Source: CAINVV01 sp964506325 (GTDB taxonomy: Bacteria > Bacteroidota > Bacteroidia > Bacteroidales > Prolixibacteraceae). From it: a stretch of DNA of 33,895 nucleotides. Shown here piece by piece: positions 9,110-17,343 of this stretch. Made by a program: the position numbers and the translations under genes. Under the pieces are notes generated by a model that did not search any database, had not been told where the DNA came from, and worked only from the letters and a program-made list of their open reading frames with translations. The stretch spans positions 1-33,895 of the forward strand of contig CAZDLO010000036.1 in the NCBI GenBank assembly GCA_964506325.1, in the 5' to 3' direction. The first letter of the stretch is position 1, and each line of letters begins with the position of its first letter.

Positions 9110-9220
9110 ATGGCAACGGCAAATTTTTGTTTGCGGTGGTTTAATTTTCTTAAAGCCAATAATGTTAACTGTATACTTGGCTTTAAGATAGGGATTCCAC
9201 AGTATAAAAACCTTCAATAA
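9110..9220 (+). pseudogene. Possible remnant of a tyrosine integrase N-terminus
   Basis: A 36-codon open frame begins MATANFCLR, which resembles the first residues of a Bacteroidetes site-specific integrase group (MATxNFxLR). The likeness ends after about nine residues and a stop follows. Its place just after a tRNA gene, the usual integration target, and the direct repeats at 9066-9087 fit a decayed integrated element. The evidence is short and the match is from memory of the family, so chance is a real alternative. Confidence 0.25.
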
Positions 9221-9360
9221 AATCAAAGCCATGGCATATCATCATTGCTTTAATGTAATTGAATTTGCGAAGACTTAAAAGGGTAATAATTTCTGCGTTT
9301 AGGATGTTCTGTTTTTTTACTTATCATGCATTCAGGGAACCGAAAAAGACCTGATTCAGG

Positions 9361-9540
9361 CTATTGAATAAAGACCCGATGGATAATGCATCCATCTTTA
9401 GTTACAACGGGCAAGGTTCGCTTGGCAATAGAATAATAGGGCCATCCATGAGCCTGGCATGATTTTTTCAAGTCACTCCAGGCCTCATACTCTCCGTTGG
9501 GAGTTTTTATTAGAATAATATTCTGTTTGGATGATGGCAT
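9361..9540 (-). CDS. Small conserved-looking protein of 59 residues, function unknown
   Basis: An open frame from ATG at 9540 to TAG at 9361 encodes 59 residues. Features include IILIKTPNGEYEAW near the start, then a helix-like DLKKSCQAHGWPYYSIAKR segment, and a C-terminal IIHRVFIQ. The pattern (beta strand with PNGEY, short helix with Cys, WPYYSI, then a final IIHR strand) looks like small Bacteroidetes proteins with a NUMOD-like or mini-HTH layout; that is an impression, not an alignment. It lies 20 nt after the stop of the exported-protein gene on the same strand, so they are probably co-transcribed. Codon use and composition look protein-like, without low-complexity runs. Confidence 0.6.
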   Translation of the reverse strand: MPSSKQNIILIKTPNGEYEAWSDLKKSCQAHGWPYYSIAKRTLPVVTKDGCIIHRVFIQ

Positions 9541-9560
9541 AATTTGAAAAGTTGAAAATC

Positions 9561-10064
9561 TCAGTTATAGTTCAATGTCACATGAATTGATCCTTGCTCA
9601 GTAAAATCAAAATTATTTTGGTCAACAGGAATGATAATATTTGAACCAGCTTTCCTTATCCCCGGATTATTGCTTAAAGAACAGAATTGTTGGTTTATTT
9701 CATAAATCCTTTTCGATCCCGACAGATTGGATTGTCTGTAATTATCCGTTTTTGAGCCTTCGGTAAGTGTCATGAAAAAAGTTGTCAGAGAACCTCCATT
9801 TATCCTGAATAGAGCAAGGGCCTCTATTCCACTTAAATTGGAAGGAATATTTTGAGCTAAACTTCCCCTGTGCGCAACCAATATCACATTCACACTGTTA
9901 TTGGTTGGGGTGAAATCTCCCGAGGTTAGAGCTGTTGTTTGTTCTATTCCGCCCATTTCAACTACTTCAGCATAAACATTGGCATATGCCGTCAATTGAG
10001 CAAACACGTTGAGATTATATCCACAAAGAATAAAAACAATTCCGACCGCCAGATTTGCTTTCAT
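9561..10064 (-). CDS. Small exported protein, DUF4402-like
   Basis: Protein of 167 residues with a signal peptide (basic start, hydrophobic core, cleavage after NVFAQ near residue 22). The mature part is rich in Thr, Ser and Asn, is predicted to be all-beta, and ends in HVTLNYN. A start of the type QLTAYANVYAEVV...LTSGDF, together with an NYN end, recalls the DUF4402 group of Bacteroidetes surface proteins, which are often pilin- or adhesin-like. I cannot confirm the family. A -7 box (TATCTTTG) lies 39 nt upstream. It is followed closely by the 59-residue gene and preceded, 214 bp away, by the sigma-factor gene on the same strand. Control by that sigma factor is possible but unproven. Confidence 0.75.
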   Translation of the reverse strand: MKANLAVGIVFILCGYNLNVFAQLTAYANVYAEVVEMGGIEQTTALTSGDFTPTNNSVNVILVAHRGSLAQNIPSNLSGIEALALFRINGGSLTTFFMTLTEGSKTDNYRQSNLSGSKRIYEINQQFCSLSNNPGIRKAGSNIIIPVDQNNFDFTEQGSIHVTLNYN

Positions 10065-10103
10065 AATTTAACTTTTTCTTTGTTTTAATTGAGGTGTATA
10101 GAA

Positions 10104-10131
10104 CAAAGATAGCTTCAGGCAGGGCTTGCAA
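10104..10131 (-). promoter_or_regulatory. Promoter of the exported-protein gene
   Basis: On the minus strand TTG (10131-10129) and TATCTTTG (10111-10104) are separated by 17 bp, slightly short of the usual 19-20. The -7 box matches TAnnTTTG exactly and predicts a leader of roughly 30 nt. Confidence 0.5.
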
Positions 10132-10278
10132 GGATAAGGGAAATGGTTAAACGGCTTCCGGAATAGATGATTTTGTTGTAGGTGAAATTCCTACACAGAA
10201 GAAAGAAGGATATGGTTTGAAGGGTAAACCGTTTTAAATTATCAGCAAAATCTTGTCATTGAGCCATTAATTTCAGCA

Positions 10279-10785
10279 TCAATTAATGTAGTCGATAAGG
10301 CAGGCACTTAATTTTTTTCTGGTAATAAATATTCTGCTTTTTATTGTTCCAAGGGGAAGATCCAGTTTTTCAGCAATCTCTTTGTATTTATAGCCATTAA
10401 GAAATAATTCGAAGGGTTCCCTGAACTCTACATCAAGCATCGAAACCTTTTTTTGAATTTCTTTTGCAGAATGAATAGAGTCGACTGAAGGATAAAAATC
10501 ATCCCGGGAAAAGGATACATTCAATTTATCAGATTGATTTTCAATTGTACTCCTAGCCTTGACATTTCGTCTGTAGTCATTAATAAAGGTGTTTCTCATT
10601 ATTGTATATACCCATGCTATCAGATTGGTGTCAGAAGAAAATTTATTTTGATAGGTCAAGGCTCTCAGATATGTCTCCTGAACAAGATCATTGGCATTGT
10701 CCCTGTTGCTTGTTAAGCTTAATGCAAAAAAGAACATTTTGCTTTGCATGCCAGTCAGGGAATTTTGAAATTGTACTGTTGTCAT
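10279..10785 (-). CDS. ECF-type RNA polymerase sigma factor
   Basis: Protein of 168 residues. Residues of about 10-75 form sigma region 2, with DANDLVQETYLRAL (core binding) and TNLIAWVYTIMRNTFINDYRR (-10 recognition). Residues of about 105-165 form region 4, with FELFLNGYKYKEIAEKL and a helix-turn-helix ending LPLGTIKSRIFITRKKL. Regions 1 and 3 are absent, as in extracytoplasmic-function factors. No anti-sigma gene lies beside it: the next genes on this strand are an exported protein and a 59-residue protein, so its control is not obvious locally. A consensus housekeeping promoter and three ATTAACATAA elements lie upstream. Confidence 0.93.
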   Translation of the reverse strand: MTTVQFQNSLTGMQSKMFFFALSLTSNRDNANDLVQETYLRALTYQNKFSSDTNLIAWVYTIMRNTFINDYRRNVKARSTIENQSDKLNVSFSRDDFYPSVDSIHSAKEIQKKVSMLDVEFREPFELFLNGYKYKEIAEKLDLPLGTIKSRIFITRKKLSACLIDYIN

Positions 10786-10843
10786 ATCCTGAATATTTAA
10801 TTTGAATTATCAAATTATGTAAATCAATTATCAAACTACTATT

Positions 10844-10874
10844 CAAAGATATCAAATACATAATAACTTCCAAA
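10844..10874 (-). promoter_or_regulatory. Promoter of the ECF sigma gene (TTTG-N19-TATCTTTG)
   Basis: On the minus strand TTTG (10874-10871) and TATCTTTG (10851-10844) are 19 bp apart, a full match to the primary-sigma promoter of Bacteroidetes. The expected leader is about 50 nt. Confidence 0.75.
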
Positions 10875-10897
10875 TTTACCAGCACTCAGTATTAGAA

Positions 10898-10975
10898 ATT
10901 AACATAAGATTTCTAAATAAGAATTAACATAACATACAGATAATTAATATAATAAATAAAAGGTATTATGTTAAT
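10898..10975. repeat. Three exact copies of ATTAACATAA upstream of the sigma promoter
   Basis: ATTAACATAA occurs at 10898-10907 and 10923-10932 on the plus strand and, inverted, as TTATGTTAAT at 10966-10975. The two direct copies are 25 bp apart. All lie 25-130 bp upstream of the sigma-gene promoter, a place where activator sites are found. Low sequence complexity here makes some coincidence possible. Confidence 0.4.
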
Positions 10976-11082
10976 TATAAATTGTGAAAATATGAAATAT
11001 TTTTTTCAAATACACGCTTATAGTTATCAAACTGGTTATATTAGATACCAATTATGATTTTCGAGGGTATTGGATATATGTT

Positions 11083-11113
11083 AAAAAAGCCCGGAATCAT
11101 CTTCCGGGCTTTT
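11083..11113 (-). terminator. Intrinsic terminator after the aguA-atp-dehydrogenase gene run
   Basis: AAAAGCCCGGAA (11085-11096) and TTCCGGGCTTTT (11102-11113) form a perfect 12-bp stem with a 5-nt loop. On the minus strand it is followed by a run of six U (11088-11083). It lies 26 nt after the stop of the saccharopine-dehydrogenase-family gene and ends the 14-gene run. Confidence 0.93.
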
Positions 11114-11139
11114 AATAATTTATATTAGCGGGTTTTTAC

Positions 11140-12336
11140 CTAATCAAGTTCCAGGTCTATATCAGTTAATTCGTACCAGGGCAGACCATAAATATTCAGA
11201 TCTTTCATAAATGGATCAGGATCAAAATCTTCAACATTAAAGACCCCAGGTTTCTTCCATTTCCCTTCAATAAACATCTTTGCACCAATCATTGCAGGAA
11301 CACCTGTGGTAAAGCTGATTGCCTGAGTTCCGGTTTCAGCATATGCTGCTTCATGACTGCAGTTATTGTACACATAATAACTCTTTTCTTTTCCATCCTT
11401 TATCCCCTTAATTCTACAACCAATTGAGGTCTCACCTGTATAATTGGAACCCAATTCTTCCGGCTTCGGCAGTACTGCCTTAAGAAACTGTATGGGTACA
11501 ATTTCTTTCCCCTCATAGTTGATTGGTTTAATTCCAGCCATACCAATATTCTGAATTACACGAAGATGCGTAAGATATTCCTGTCCAAACGTCATCCAGA
11601 ATCGAGCTCTTTTAAGGGTCGGAAAATTAATTACCAAAGATTCCAATTCCTCATGGTAAATCAGGTAGGATTCCTTTTCTCCTATCCTGGGATAAGTTAG
11701 GGGCAGGTGAATCTCATGGGGTTCCGTAGTAATCCATTCCCCATCGTTCCAATATTTACCCTTTTGCGTGACTTCCCTTATATTTATCTCAGGGTTAAAG
11801 TTTGTTGCAAAGGCTTTGCCATGGTTTCCTGCATTGCAATCAACAATATCCAGAAAATGAATCTCATCAAAATGATGCTTTGCTGCATATGCAGTATAAA
11901 CTCCTGAAACTCCGGGATCGAAACCACATCCAAGAATAGCTGTTAATCCAGCTTTTTCGAATCTCTCACGATAAGCCCATTGCCATTTGTATTCAAATTT
12001 TGCCTCATCCAGAGGTTCATAGTTGGCAGTGTCGAGGTAAGCAACTCCTGTTTCAAGGCACGCGTCCATAATAGTTAAATCCTGGTATGGAAGTGCCACA
12101 TTCACAACGATTTCAGGCTTAAAAGAATTGATAAGCTTTACAAGCTGTCCAACATCATCTGCATCAACCTGGGCTGTTTTCAAATTTTTGCTTCCAATTC
12201 TGGCTGCAATTGCGTCACATTTTGATTTGGTTCTGCTTGCAAACAAAATTTCAGTGAAAACCTCAGGAAGTTCTGCCATTTTATGGGCAACAACTGCACC
12301 TACTCCTCCAGCTCCAATTAACAGGACTTTTCCCAT
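11140..12336 (-). CDS. Saccharopine-dehydrogenase-family protein, probable carboxy(nor)spermidine dehydrogenase
   Basis: NAD(P)-dependent enzyme of 398 residues. GAGGVG at 8-13 opens the Rossmann domain, followed by SRTKSKCDAI for cofactor phosphate binding. The middle holds GCGFDPGVSGVYTAY and a GNHGKAFATNFNPEINIREV segment, and the end is catalytic-domain-like. Length and motifs fit the bacterial branch that condenses a diamine with aspartate semialdehyde to carboxynorspermidine or carboxyspermidine, rather than fungal lysine biosynthesis enzymes; this is from family knowledge. Two further polyamine genes (aguA, aguB) open the same gene run, which supports the assignment. The partner decarboxylase NspC is not in the window. 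The gene starts 28 nt after atpC and is followed by a strong terminator. Confidence 0.8.
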   Translation of the reverse strand: MGKVLLIGAGGVGAVVAHKMAELPEVFTEILFASRTKSKCDAIAARIGSKNLKTAQVDADDVGQLVKLINSFKPEIVVNVALPYQDLTIMDACLETGVAYLDTANYEPLDEAKFEYKWQWAYRERFEKAGLTAILGCGFDPGVSGVYTAYAAKHHFDEIHFLDIVDCNAGNHGKAFATNFNPEINIREVTQKGKYWNDGEWITTEPHEIHLPLTYPRIGEKESYLIYHEELESLVINFPTLKRARFWMTFGQEYLTHLRVIQNIGMAGIKPINYEGKEIVPIQFLKAVLPKPEELGSNYTGETSIGCRIKGIKDGKEKSYYVYNNCSHEAAYAETGTQAISFTTGVPAMIGAKMFIEGKWKKPGVFNVEDFDPDPFMKDLNIYGLPWYELTDIDLELD

Positions 12337-12364
12337 TTCAGATATTTTTTTCGTTTATGAATTC

Positions 12365-12616
12365 TCACGCAATAACGGAGGAATCAATCAGAACAATGAC
12401 ATTGTTATTCAAAACTTCGACCACTCCCCCTTTGATATTAAAATTGGTAATTACTCCTTTGGAATCTAATACCCTAATTTTCCCTGCAATTAGGGTTGAA
12501 ACGATAGGTGCATGATTCAGCATTATTTCGAAGTAACCGGTGGTTCCGGGAAGTTTAACTATTTCTGTATCTCCAGAAAATAGTTTCTTTTCAGGTGTGA
12601 TAATTTCCAAATACAT
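12365..12616 (-). CDS. atpC: ATP synthase epsilon subunit, short form
   Basis: Subunit of the F1 central stalk, 83 residues. The sequence starts MYLEIITPEKKLFSG and has the beta-sandwich pattern with GYFEIMLNHAPIVSTL, typical of the epsilon N-terminal domain. The C-terminal helical hairpin found in the roughly 135-residue E. coli form, which inhibits ATP hydrolysis, is absent. Short epsilon subunits are usual in Bacteroidetes, so this is probably not a truncation. It follows atpD by 30 nt and precedes the dehydrogenase gene by 28 nt. Confidence 0.95.
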   Translation of the reverse strand: MYLEIITPEKKLFSGDTEIVKLPGTTGYFEIMLNHAPIVSTLIAGKIRVLDSKGVITNFNIKGGVVEVLNNNVIVLIDSSVIA

Positions 12617-12646
12617 ACCTAAACTATTTTAATCCTTACAAAATAT

Positions 12647-14155
12647 TTATTTGGACTGGGCAAGTAATTTTTCCCCTTTTTCAATAGCTTCCTCAATGGT
12701 TCCAACCATATTGAATGCAGTTTCCGGGTATTTGTCGACCTTTCCATCCATTATGGTATTAAATCCTTTAATTGTGTCTTCAATTGAAACCCATATACCT
12801 TTCATGCCGGTAAAAGCCTCTGCAACGTGGAATGGCTGTGAAAGGAAACGTTGTACCCTTCTTGCACGGTGGACAATCAACTTATCAGATTCTGACAATT
12901 CATCCATTCCAAGAATGGCTATAATGTCTTGTAACTCTTTGTAACGTTGAAGCAACTCCTTCACCCTTAAGGCTGTATTATAATGTAAATCACCGATTAC
13001 TGCTGGTGTCAAAATTCTTGACGTAGAGGCAAGCGGATCAACAGCAGGATATATACCCATCTCAGAAACCTTCCTGTTCAGTACCGTAGTAGCATCAAGG
13101 TGTGAAAAAGTTGTAGCCGGGGCCGGATCTGTAAGGTCATCTGCCGGTACATAAATAGCTTGAACAGAAGTGATTGAGCCATATTTCGTAGAAGTAATAC
13201 GTTCCTGCATTAATCCCATTTCGGTGGCTAACGTTGGCTGATATCCAACTGCTGAAGGCATACGTCCCAATAATGCTGAAACTTCAGAGCCTGCCTGAGT
13301 AAACCTGAATATATTGTCCACAAAGAACAAAATATCATTACCCTTACCTTTTTTATCTCCATCTCTGAAATATTCGGCTACCGTAAGGCCTGATAATGCT
13401 ACCCTGGCACGTGCTCCCGGTGGCTCGTTCATTTGACCAAAAACGAGCGTCGCTTTTGACCTTGCAAGTGCAGTTTTATCGACCAGGGACAAATCCCATC
13501 CACCTTTGGCCATATCTTCCTTAAATTCATCCCCGTAAAGAATAACGCCTGACTCAATCATCTCCCGGAGCAAATCATTACCCTCCCTGGTTCTTTCACC
13601 AACACCGGCAAATACAGATTGCCCATCATACTTTTTGGCAACATTATTAATCAACTCCATGATTAATACTGTTTTACCTACACCGGCACCACCAAAAAGT
13701 CCGATCTTACCTCCTTTTGAATAAGGTTCGAGCAAATCAATCACTTTAATTCCAGTATAGAGGATCTCCTGCTCAGTCGACAAATCCTTGTATTTGGGAG
13801 GCTGATTATGTATTTCATAAGTTTGATCCTTTGGAATAATGCCTATACCGTCAATCCCTTCGCCGATCACATTCAGGAGTCTTCCTTTAATGTGATCACC
13901 GACAGGCATTGAAATCGCCTTACCAGTTGCATAAACCTTCATTCCCCTGGACAGACCATCAGTAGAGTCCATAGCAATAGTACGAACCGTGTGTTCGCCG
14001 ACATGTTGCTCACATTCCAGAATCAGGACCTGCCCATTGCTCTTATGTACTTCCAATGCATCATAAATCTTGGGAAGTTTCGAACTTTCCTCTTCAAAGC
14101 TTACATCGACAACCGGCCCGATGACTTGTATGATTTTTCCTGTGGATTGAAACAT
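12647..14155 (-). CDS. atpD: ATP synthase beta subunit
   Basis: Catalytic subunit of F1, 502 residues from the ATG at 14155 (MFQSTGKIIQ). A TTG three codons upstream is also in frame but is less likely. Visible motifs include the Walker A GGAGVGKT at 155-162, GERTREGND just after it, the catalytic-loop ILFFVDNIFRF (Walker B), and the DELSESD segment of the DELSEED region. Length and sequence are ordinary for bacterial beta subunits. It lies 80 nt downstream of atpG and 30 nt upstream of atpC, so gamma, beta and epsilon are consecutive. Confidence 0.98.
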   Translation of the reverse strand: MFQSTGKIIQVIGPVVDVSFEEESSKLPKIYDALEVHKSNGQVLILECEQHVGEHTVRTIAMDSTDGLSRGMKVYATGKAISMPVGDHIKGRLLNVIGEGIDGIGIIPKDQTYEIHNQPPKYKDLSTEQEILYTGIKVIDLLEPYSKGGKIGLFGGAGVGKTVLIMELINNVAKKYDGQSVFAGVGERTREGNDLLREMIESGVILYGDEFKEDMAKGGWDLSLVDKTALARSKATLVFGQMNEPPGARARVALSGLTVAEYFRDGDKKGKGNDILFFVDNIFRFTQAGSEVSALLGRMPSAVGYQPTLATEMGLMQERITSTKYGSITSVQAIYVPADDLTDPAPATTFSHLDATTVLNRKVSEMGIYPAVDPLASTSRILTPAVIGDLHYNTALRVKELLQRYKELQDIIAILGMDELSESDKLIVHRARRVQRFLSQPFHVAEAFTGMKGIWVSIEDTIKGFNTIMDGKVDKYPETAFNMVGTIEEAIEKGEKLLAQSK

Positions 14156-14235
14156 ATTATTCAAGATTTGAAATATTTTCTGATTAAAAAATCAATTTAA
14201 ACGAATAAAATGACATTTGATATTAATGATTGCTA

Positions 14236-15132
14236 TTATCCCTTTAAAGCATTCGCTCCGCTGACAATTTCCAGAATTTCACCAGTTATTGCAGCCTGCC
14301 GGGCTTTGTTGTACTGCAGGTTCATGTCCCGCACCAGTTCTGATGCATTATCAGTTGCCTTATGCATGGCGGTCATTCTTGCTCCATGTTCAGATGCAAC
14401 TGAATCCAATAATGCTTTGAAAAATTGAATTTTCAATGATTTGGGAATTACTGTGGACATAATCTCAGTTACATTTGGCTCATAAATATAATTGTGAACA
14501 TAATGATTTGTATCTGAATCTGTTACATCATTATTCTTAATTTCAACAGGCAAAAATTGTTCTACAACCAATTTTTGAACCGCAGCATTTTTAAATTGAT
14601 TATAAACCAAATCAATGCGGTCATATTCAGAATTTGAAAATGAATTCATAAGTGATAATGCCACTTCTTCTACTCTTTCAAACTGAAGAACGTCATATAA
14701 CTGATGAAGCGTATTAGTAACAGAAATATGCTTGGCTTTCAGTCCGTCGGCACCCTTCTTACCAATTGCAAGGATATCAACCATTCCTCTGTCATAGAAA
14801 GATGAGTAATCCGTGTGAATTAATTCTTCAACTTTCTTTACAACATTTGAATTAAACCCACCGCACAGTCCTCTATTTGAAGTTATTGCAACGATTAATA
14901 TTTTTTTTGTTTCCTTGTGGCCGGCATATTTGTTGTCAAATTCAGACGAGTCAGGCTGATCGGTGAGATTGACCAGGATATCGTGCAGCTTTTCTGCATA
15001 TGGTCGTATCTGAAGAATGGCATCCTGCGCTTTACGTAATTTTGCAGCAGAAACCATCTTCATTGCCCTCGTTACCTGTTGTGTCGACTTAACCGATACA
15101 ATCCGGAGCCGCATTTCTTTTAAATTCGCCAT
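14236..15132 (-). CDS. atpG: ATP synthase gamma subunit
   Basis: Rotor shaft of F1, 298 residues. The N-terminal helix begins MANLKEMRLRIVSVKSTQQV and continues TRAMKMVSAAKLRKAQ, and the C-terminal helix holds ASEHGARMTAMHKATDNA with YNKARQAAITGEI; these are the two coiled-coil strands conserved in gamma subunits. The central Rossmann-like part carries ITSNRGLCGGFN. The length is typical. It sits 30 nt after atpA and 80 nt before atpD. Confidence 0.97.
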   Translation of the reverse strand: MANLKEMRLRIVSVKSTQQVTRAMKMVSAAKLRKAQDAILQIRPYAEKLHDILVNLTDQPDSSEFDNKYAGHKETKKILIVAITSNRGLCGGFNSNVVKKVEELIHTDYSSFYDRGMVDILAIGKKGADGLKAKHISVTNTLHQLYDVLQFERVEEVALSLMNSFSNSEYDRIDLVYNQFKNAAVQKLVVEQFLPVEIKNNDVTDSDTNHYVHNYIYEPNVTEIMSTVIPKSLKIQFFKALLDSVASEHGARMTAMHKATDNASELVRDMNLQYNKARQAAITGEILEIVSGANALKG

Positions 15133-15162
15133 CTATCTATATTTGATTCACCGGACCTAACA

Positions 15163-16743
15163 TTAAAAAGCAAAATTTTGAGCCGTTTTTTTTGCGACTT
15201 CTTCCAGCGTTGCAGTAATCTCATCATTTAAAATTCCCTGGCTAAGCTTACCCATTAATTCAGAATGCTGGGTTGCAAGAATAAGTAAATATTCTTTCTC
15301 GAAATCTTTGATTTTTTCAGTGGGAATATTCATTAATAACCCTTGGGTACCACAAAACAAGATGGCAATCTGTTCTTCAACCTTCATTGGTGAGGCACTT
15401 CCCTGCTTTAAGATTTCGACATTTCTTGACCCTTTTTCCAAAACGGATTTAGTTGCTGCATCAAGATCTGAACCAAATTTTGAGAATGCCTCAAGTTCAC
15501 GGAATTCGGCCTGAGATAATTTCAAGGTCCCGGCAACCTTTTTCATTGCCTTGATCTGTGCATTACCTCCAACCCTGGAAACGGAGATTCCAACATTGAT
15601 TGCTGGTCTGATTCCCGCATTAAAAAGGTGTGATTCAAGAAATATCTGGCCATCCGTTATCGAAATTACGTTGGTAGGAATGTAGGCAGAAACGTCTCCA
15701 TCCTGTGTCTCAATTATGGGGAGGGCCGTAAGAGATCCCCCTCCTTTGACTAAATGCCTGATAGATTCGGGGATATCATTCATTTGTTTGGCTACAGATT
15801 CAGTTCCGTTTATTTTGGCAGCACGCTCCAAAAGCCGTGAGTGGAGATAAAAAATATCCCCGGGGTATGCTTCCCTTCCTGGTGGCCGGCGAAGCAGAAG
15901 GGAAACTTCACGATAGGAAACAGCCTGTTTGCTAAGATCATCATAAACGATCAAGGCAGCATGCCCACAATCCCTGAAGAACTCCCCGATTGCAGCACCT
16001 GCAAAAGGTGCATAAAACTGCAGGGCAGCAGGATCTGAGGCTGTTGACATCACGATGACAGTATAATCCATGGCTCCGTGCTCCTGCAATGTTTTTGCAA
16101 TGTTTGCCACCGTAGAACCTTTCTGACCAATAGCCACATAAATACAATAGACTGGCTGTCCTTTCTTATAAAACTCTTTTTGATTTAAAATTGTATCAAT
16201 AGCAATTGTTGTTTTTCCGGTTTGACGATCGCCGATAATTAATTCACGCTGACCCCGACCAATAGGAATCATTGAATCAATTGCCTTAATTCCGGTTTGA
16301 AGTGGTTCAGAAACAGGCTGACGGTAAATAACTCCTGGTGCCTTGCGTTCAAACGGCATTTCGTAAAGAGGACCGGTAACAGGACCTCTGCCATCCACGG
16401 GTTCACCCAGTGTATTGACCACCCGGCCTAAAAGTCCTTCACCAACCTGTATGGAAGCGATCCTGTTGGATCGTTTAACACTGTCCCCTTCCATTATTCT
16501 TTCAGTTGGACCTAACAATACACATCCGACATTATCCTCTTCAAGATTCAGAACAATGCCCATCACTCCACTGTCAAACTCAACCATTTCGTTAGATTGA
16601 ACATTGGAAAGTCCGTAAACCCTGGCAATACCATCACCAACTTCCAAAACAGTGCCAACTTCTTCCAGCTCTGCAGCAGTTTTGAAGCCATCCAACTGTT
16701 GTTTTAATATTTCAGATACTTCAGCAGGTTTCAATCCAGCCAT
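15163..16743 (-). CDS. atpA: ATP synthase alpha subunit
   Basis: Non-catalytic nucleotide-binding subunit of F1, 526 residues. The Walker A motif is GDRQTGKT at 171-178. The segment SVSRVGGNAQIKAMKK near residue 380 contains the arginine finger that reaches the beta-subunit active site. The N-terminus (LKPAEVSEILKQQLDGF) has the helix that contacts delta. Length is slightly above the 502-513 common in Proteobacteria and usual for Bacteroidetes. The gap to atpH is 9 nt, and a coupled translation arrangement is likely. Confidence 0.98.
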   Translation of the reverse strand: MAGLKPAEVSEILKQQLDGFKTAAELEEVGTVLEVGDGIARVYGLSNVQSNEMVEFDSGVMGIVLNLEEDNVGCVLLGPTERIMEGDSVKRSNRIASIQVGEGLLGRVVNTLGEPVDGRGPVTGPLYEMPFERKAPGVIYRQPVSEPLQTGIKAIDSMIPIGRGQRELIIGDRQTGKTTIAIDTILNQKEFYKKGQPVYCIYVAIGQKGSTVANIAKTLQEHGAMDYTVIVMSTASDPAALQFYAPFAGAAIGEFFRDCGHAALIVYDDLSKQAVSYREVSLLLRRPPGREAYPGDIFYLHSRLLERAAKINGTESVAKQMNDIPESIRHLVKGGGSLTALPIIETQDGDVSAYIPTNVISITDGQIFLESHLFNAGIRPAINVGISVSRVGGNAQIKAMKKVAGTLKLSQAEFRELEAFSKFGSDLDAATKSVLEKGSRNVEILKQGSASPMKVEEQIAILFCGTQGLLMNIPTEKIKDFEKEYLLILATQHSELMGKLSQGILNDEITATLEEVAKKTAQNFAF

Positions 16744-16752
16744 AATCTTCTA

Positions 16753-17301
16753 TTAATTTTTAATAACATTTACCAATTCTCGTTTCAACTTTTTCAGCTG
16801 GGTAGTAACCGAAGCATCTAACTGATGATCTTCAACCCTTAAAATAAAACCACCCAGAAGCGATTCATCAACCTTAGTCAACACTTCAGCCTTGCTGCCA
16901 AAATGAACCTGGATAAATTCATTGAACTGCTTCAGCAAAAGTTCATCAAGTTCAACAGCTGTGATCAGATATGCTGATTTTATCCCTGTCAGTTTACTGT
17001 AAAGCGCCTGGAAGTTCAGGCACATTTCAAGCATAAAACCCTCCCTATGGTTTTTAAGAACCAGGTGAAGGAAATCGATGGTCAGTTTATTGAAATGATC
17101 AATAAAGATCTTGTCCAATAAAATGAGCTTTTCTTTTGTTTTAACAACCGGACTTGCCAGTAATTCCTTAAGTCTGGGCTCAGATCGTAAGAGCTTTAAC
17201 AAAAGATCAATATCTTTTTTGACTATATCCAACAAACTTTTATCAGTAGCAGAAGAAAATAATGCTTTAGCGTACCTAACTGATATTTTACTTTCGTTCA
17301 A
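16753..17301 (-). CDS. atpH: ATP synthase delta subunit (OSCP), TTG start
   Basis: Stator subunit of 182 residues linking F1 to the b subunit. The family start MNESKISVRYAKALF and the C-terminal LLGGFILRVEDHQLDASV...LKKLKREL block are clear. The only start that keeps the family N-terminus is TTG at 17301: the frame upstream has no ATG before a stop, and AGGA lies 5 nt before the TTG on the coding strand. This is one of few genes here with a recognisable ribosome-binding sequence. It may lower delta synthesis, which is needed in one copy per enzyme; that is inference. Confidence 0.95.
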   Translation of the reverse strand: MNESKISVRYAKALFSSATDKSLLDIVKKDIDLLLKLLRSEPRLKELLASPVVKTKEKLILLDKIFIDHFNKLTIDFLHLVLKNHREGFMLEMCLNFQALYSKLTGIKSAYLITAVELDELLLKQFNEFIQVHFGSKAEVLTKVDESLLGGFILRVEDHQLDASVTTQLKKLKRELVNVIKN

Positions 17302-17343
17302 TTTTTCCTGTTTTGATGAATTATTGGATTTTTAGAACCACAC

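Larger units (their letters stand above)
8940..9360. other. Gene-poor stretch downstream of tRNA-Lys
   Basis: Apart from the tRNA terminator and a possible integrase fragment, I find nothing supported here. At 9066-9087 two imperfect 11-bp direct repeats lie in tandem (GTTACAAGCGA, TGTACAAACGA, 8 of 11 identical). They are similar in style to arm-site repeats upstream of Bacteroidetes tyrosine integrases. No second copy of the tRNA 3' end was seen in the window. Confidence 0.4.

Noticed and set aside
12365..12616. atpC as a truncated gene
   Set aside because: The frame is clean and short epsilon subunits of about 80 residues are usual in Bacteroidetes, so this is not a broken gene.
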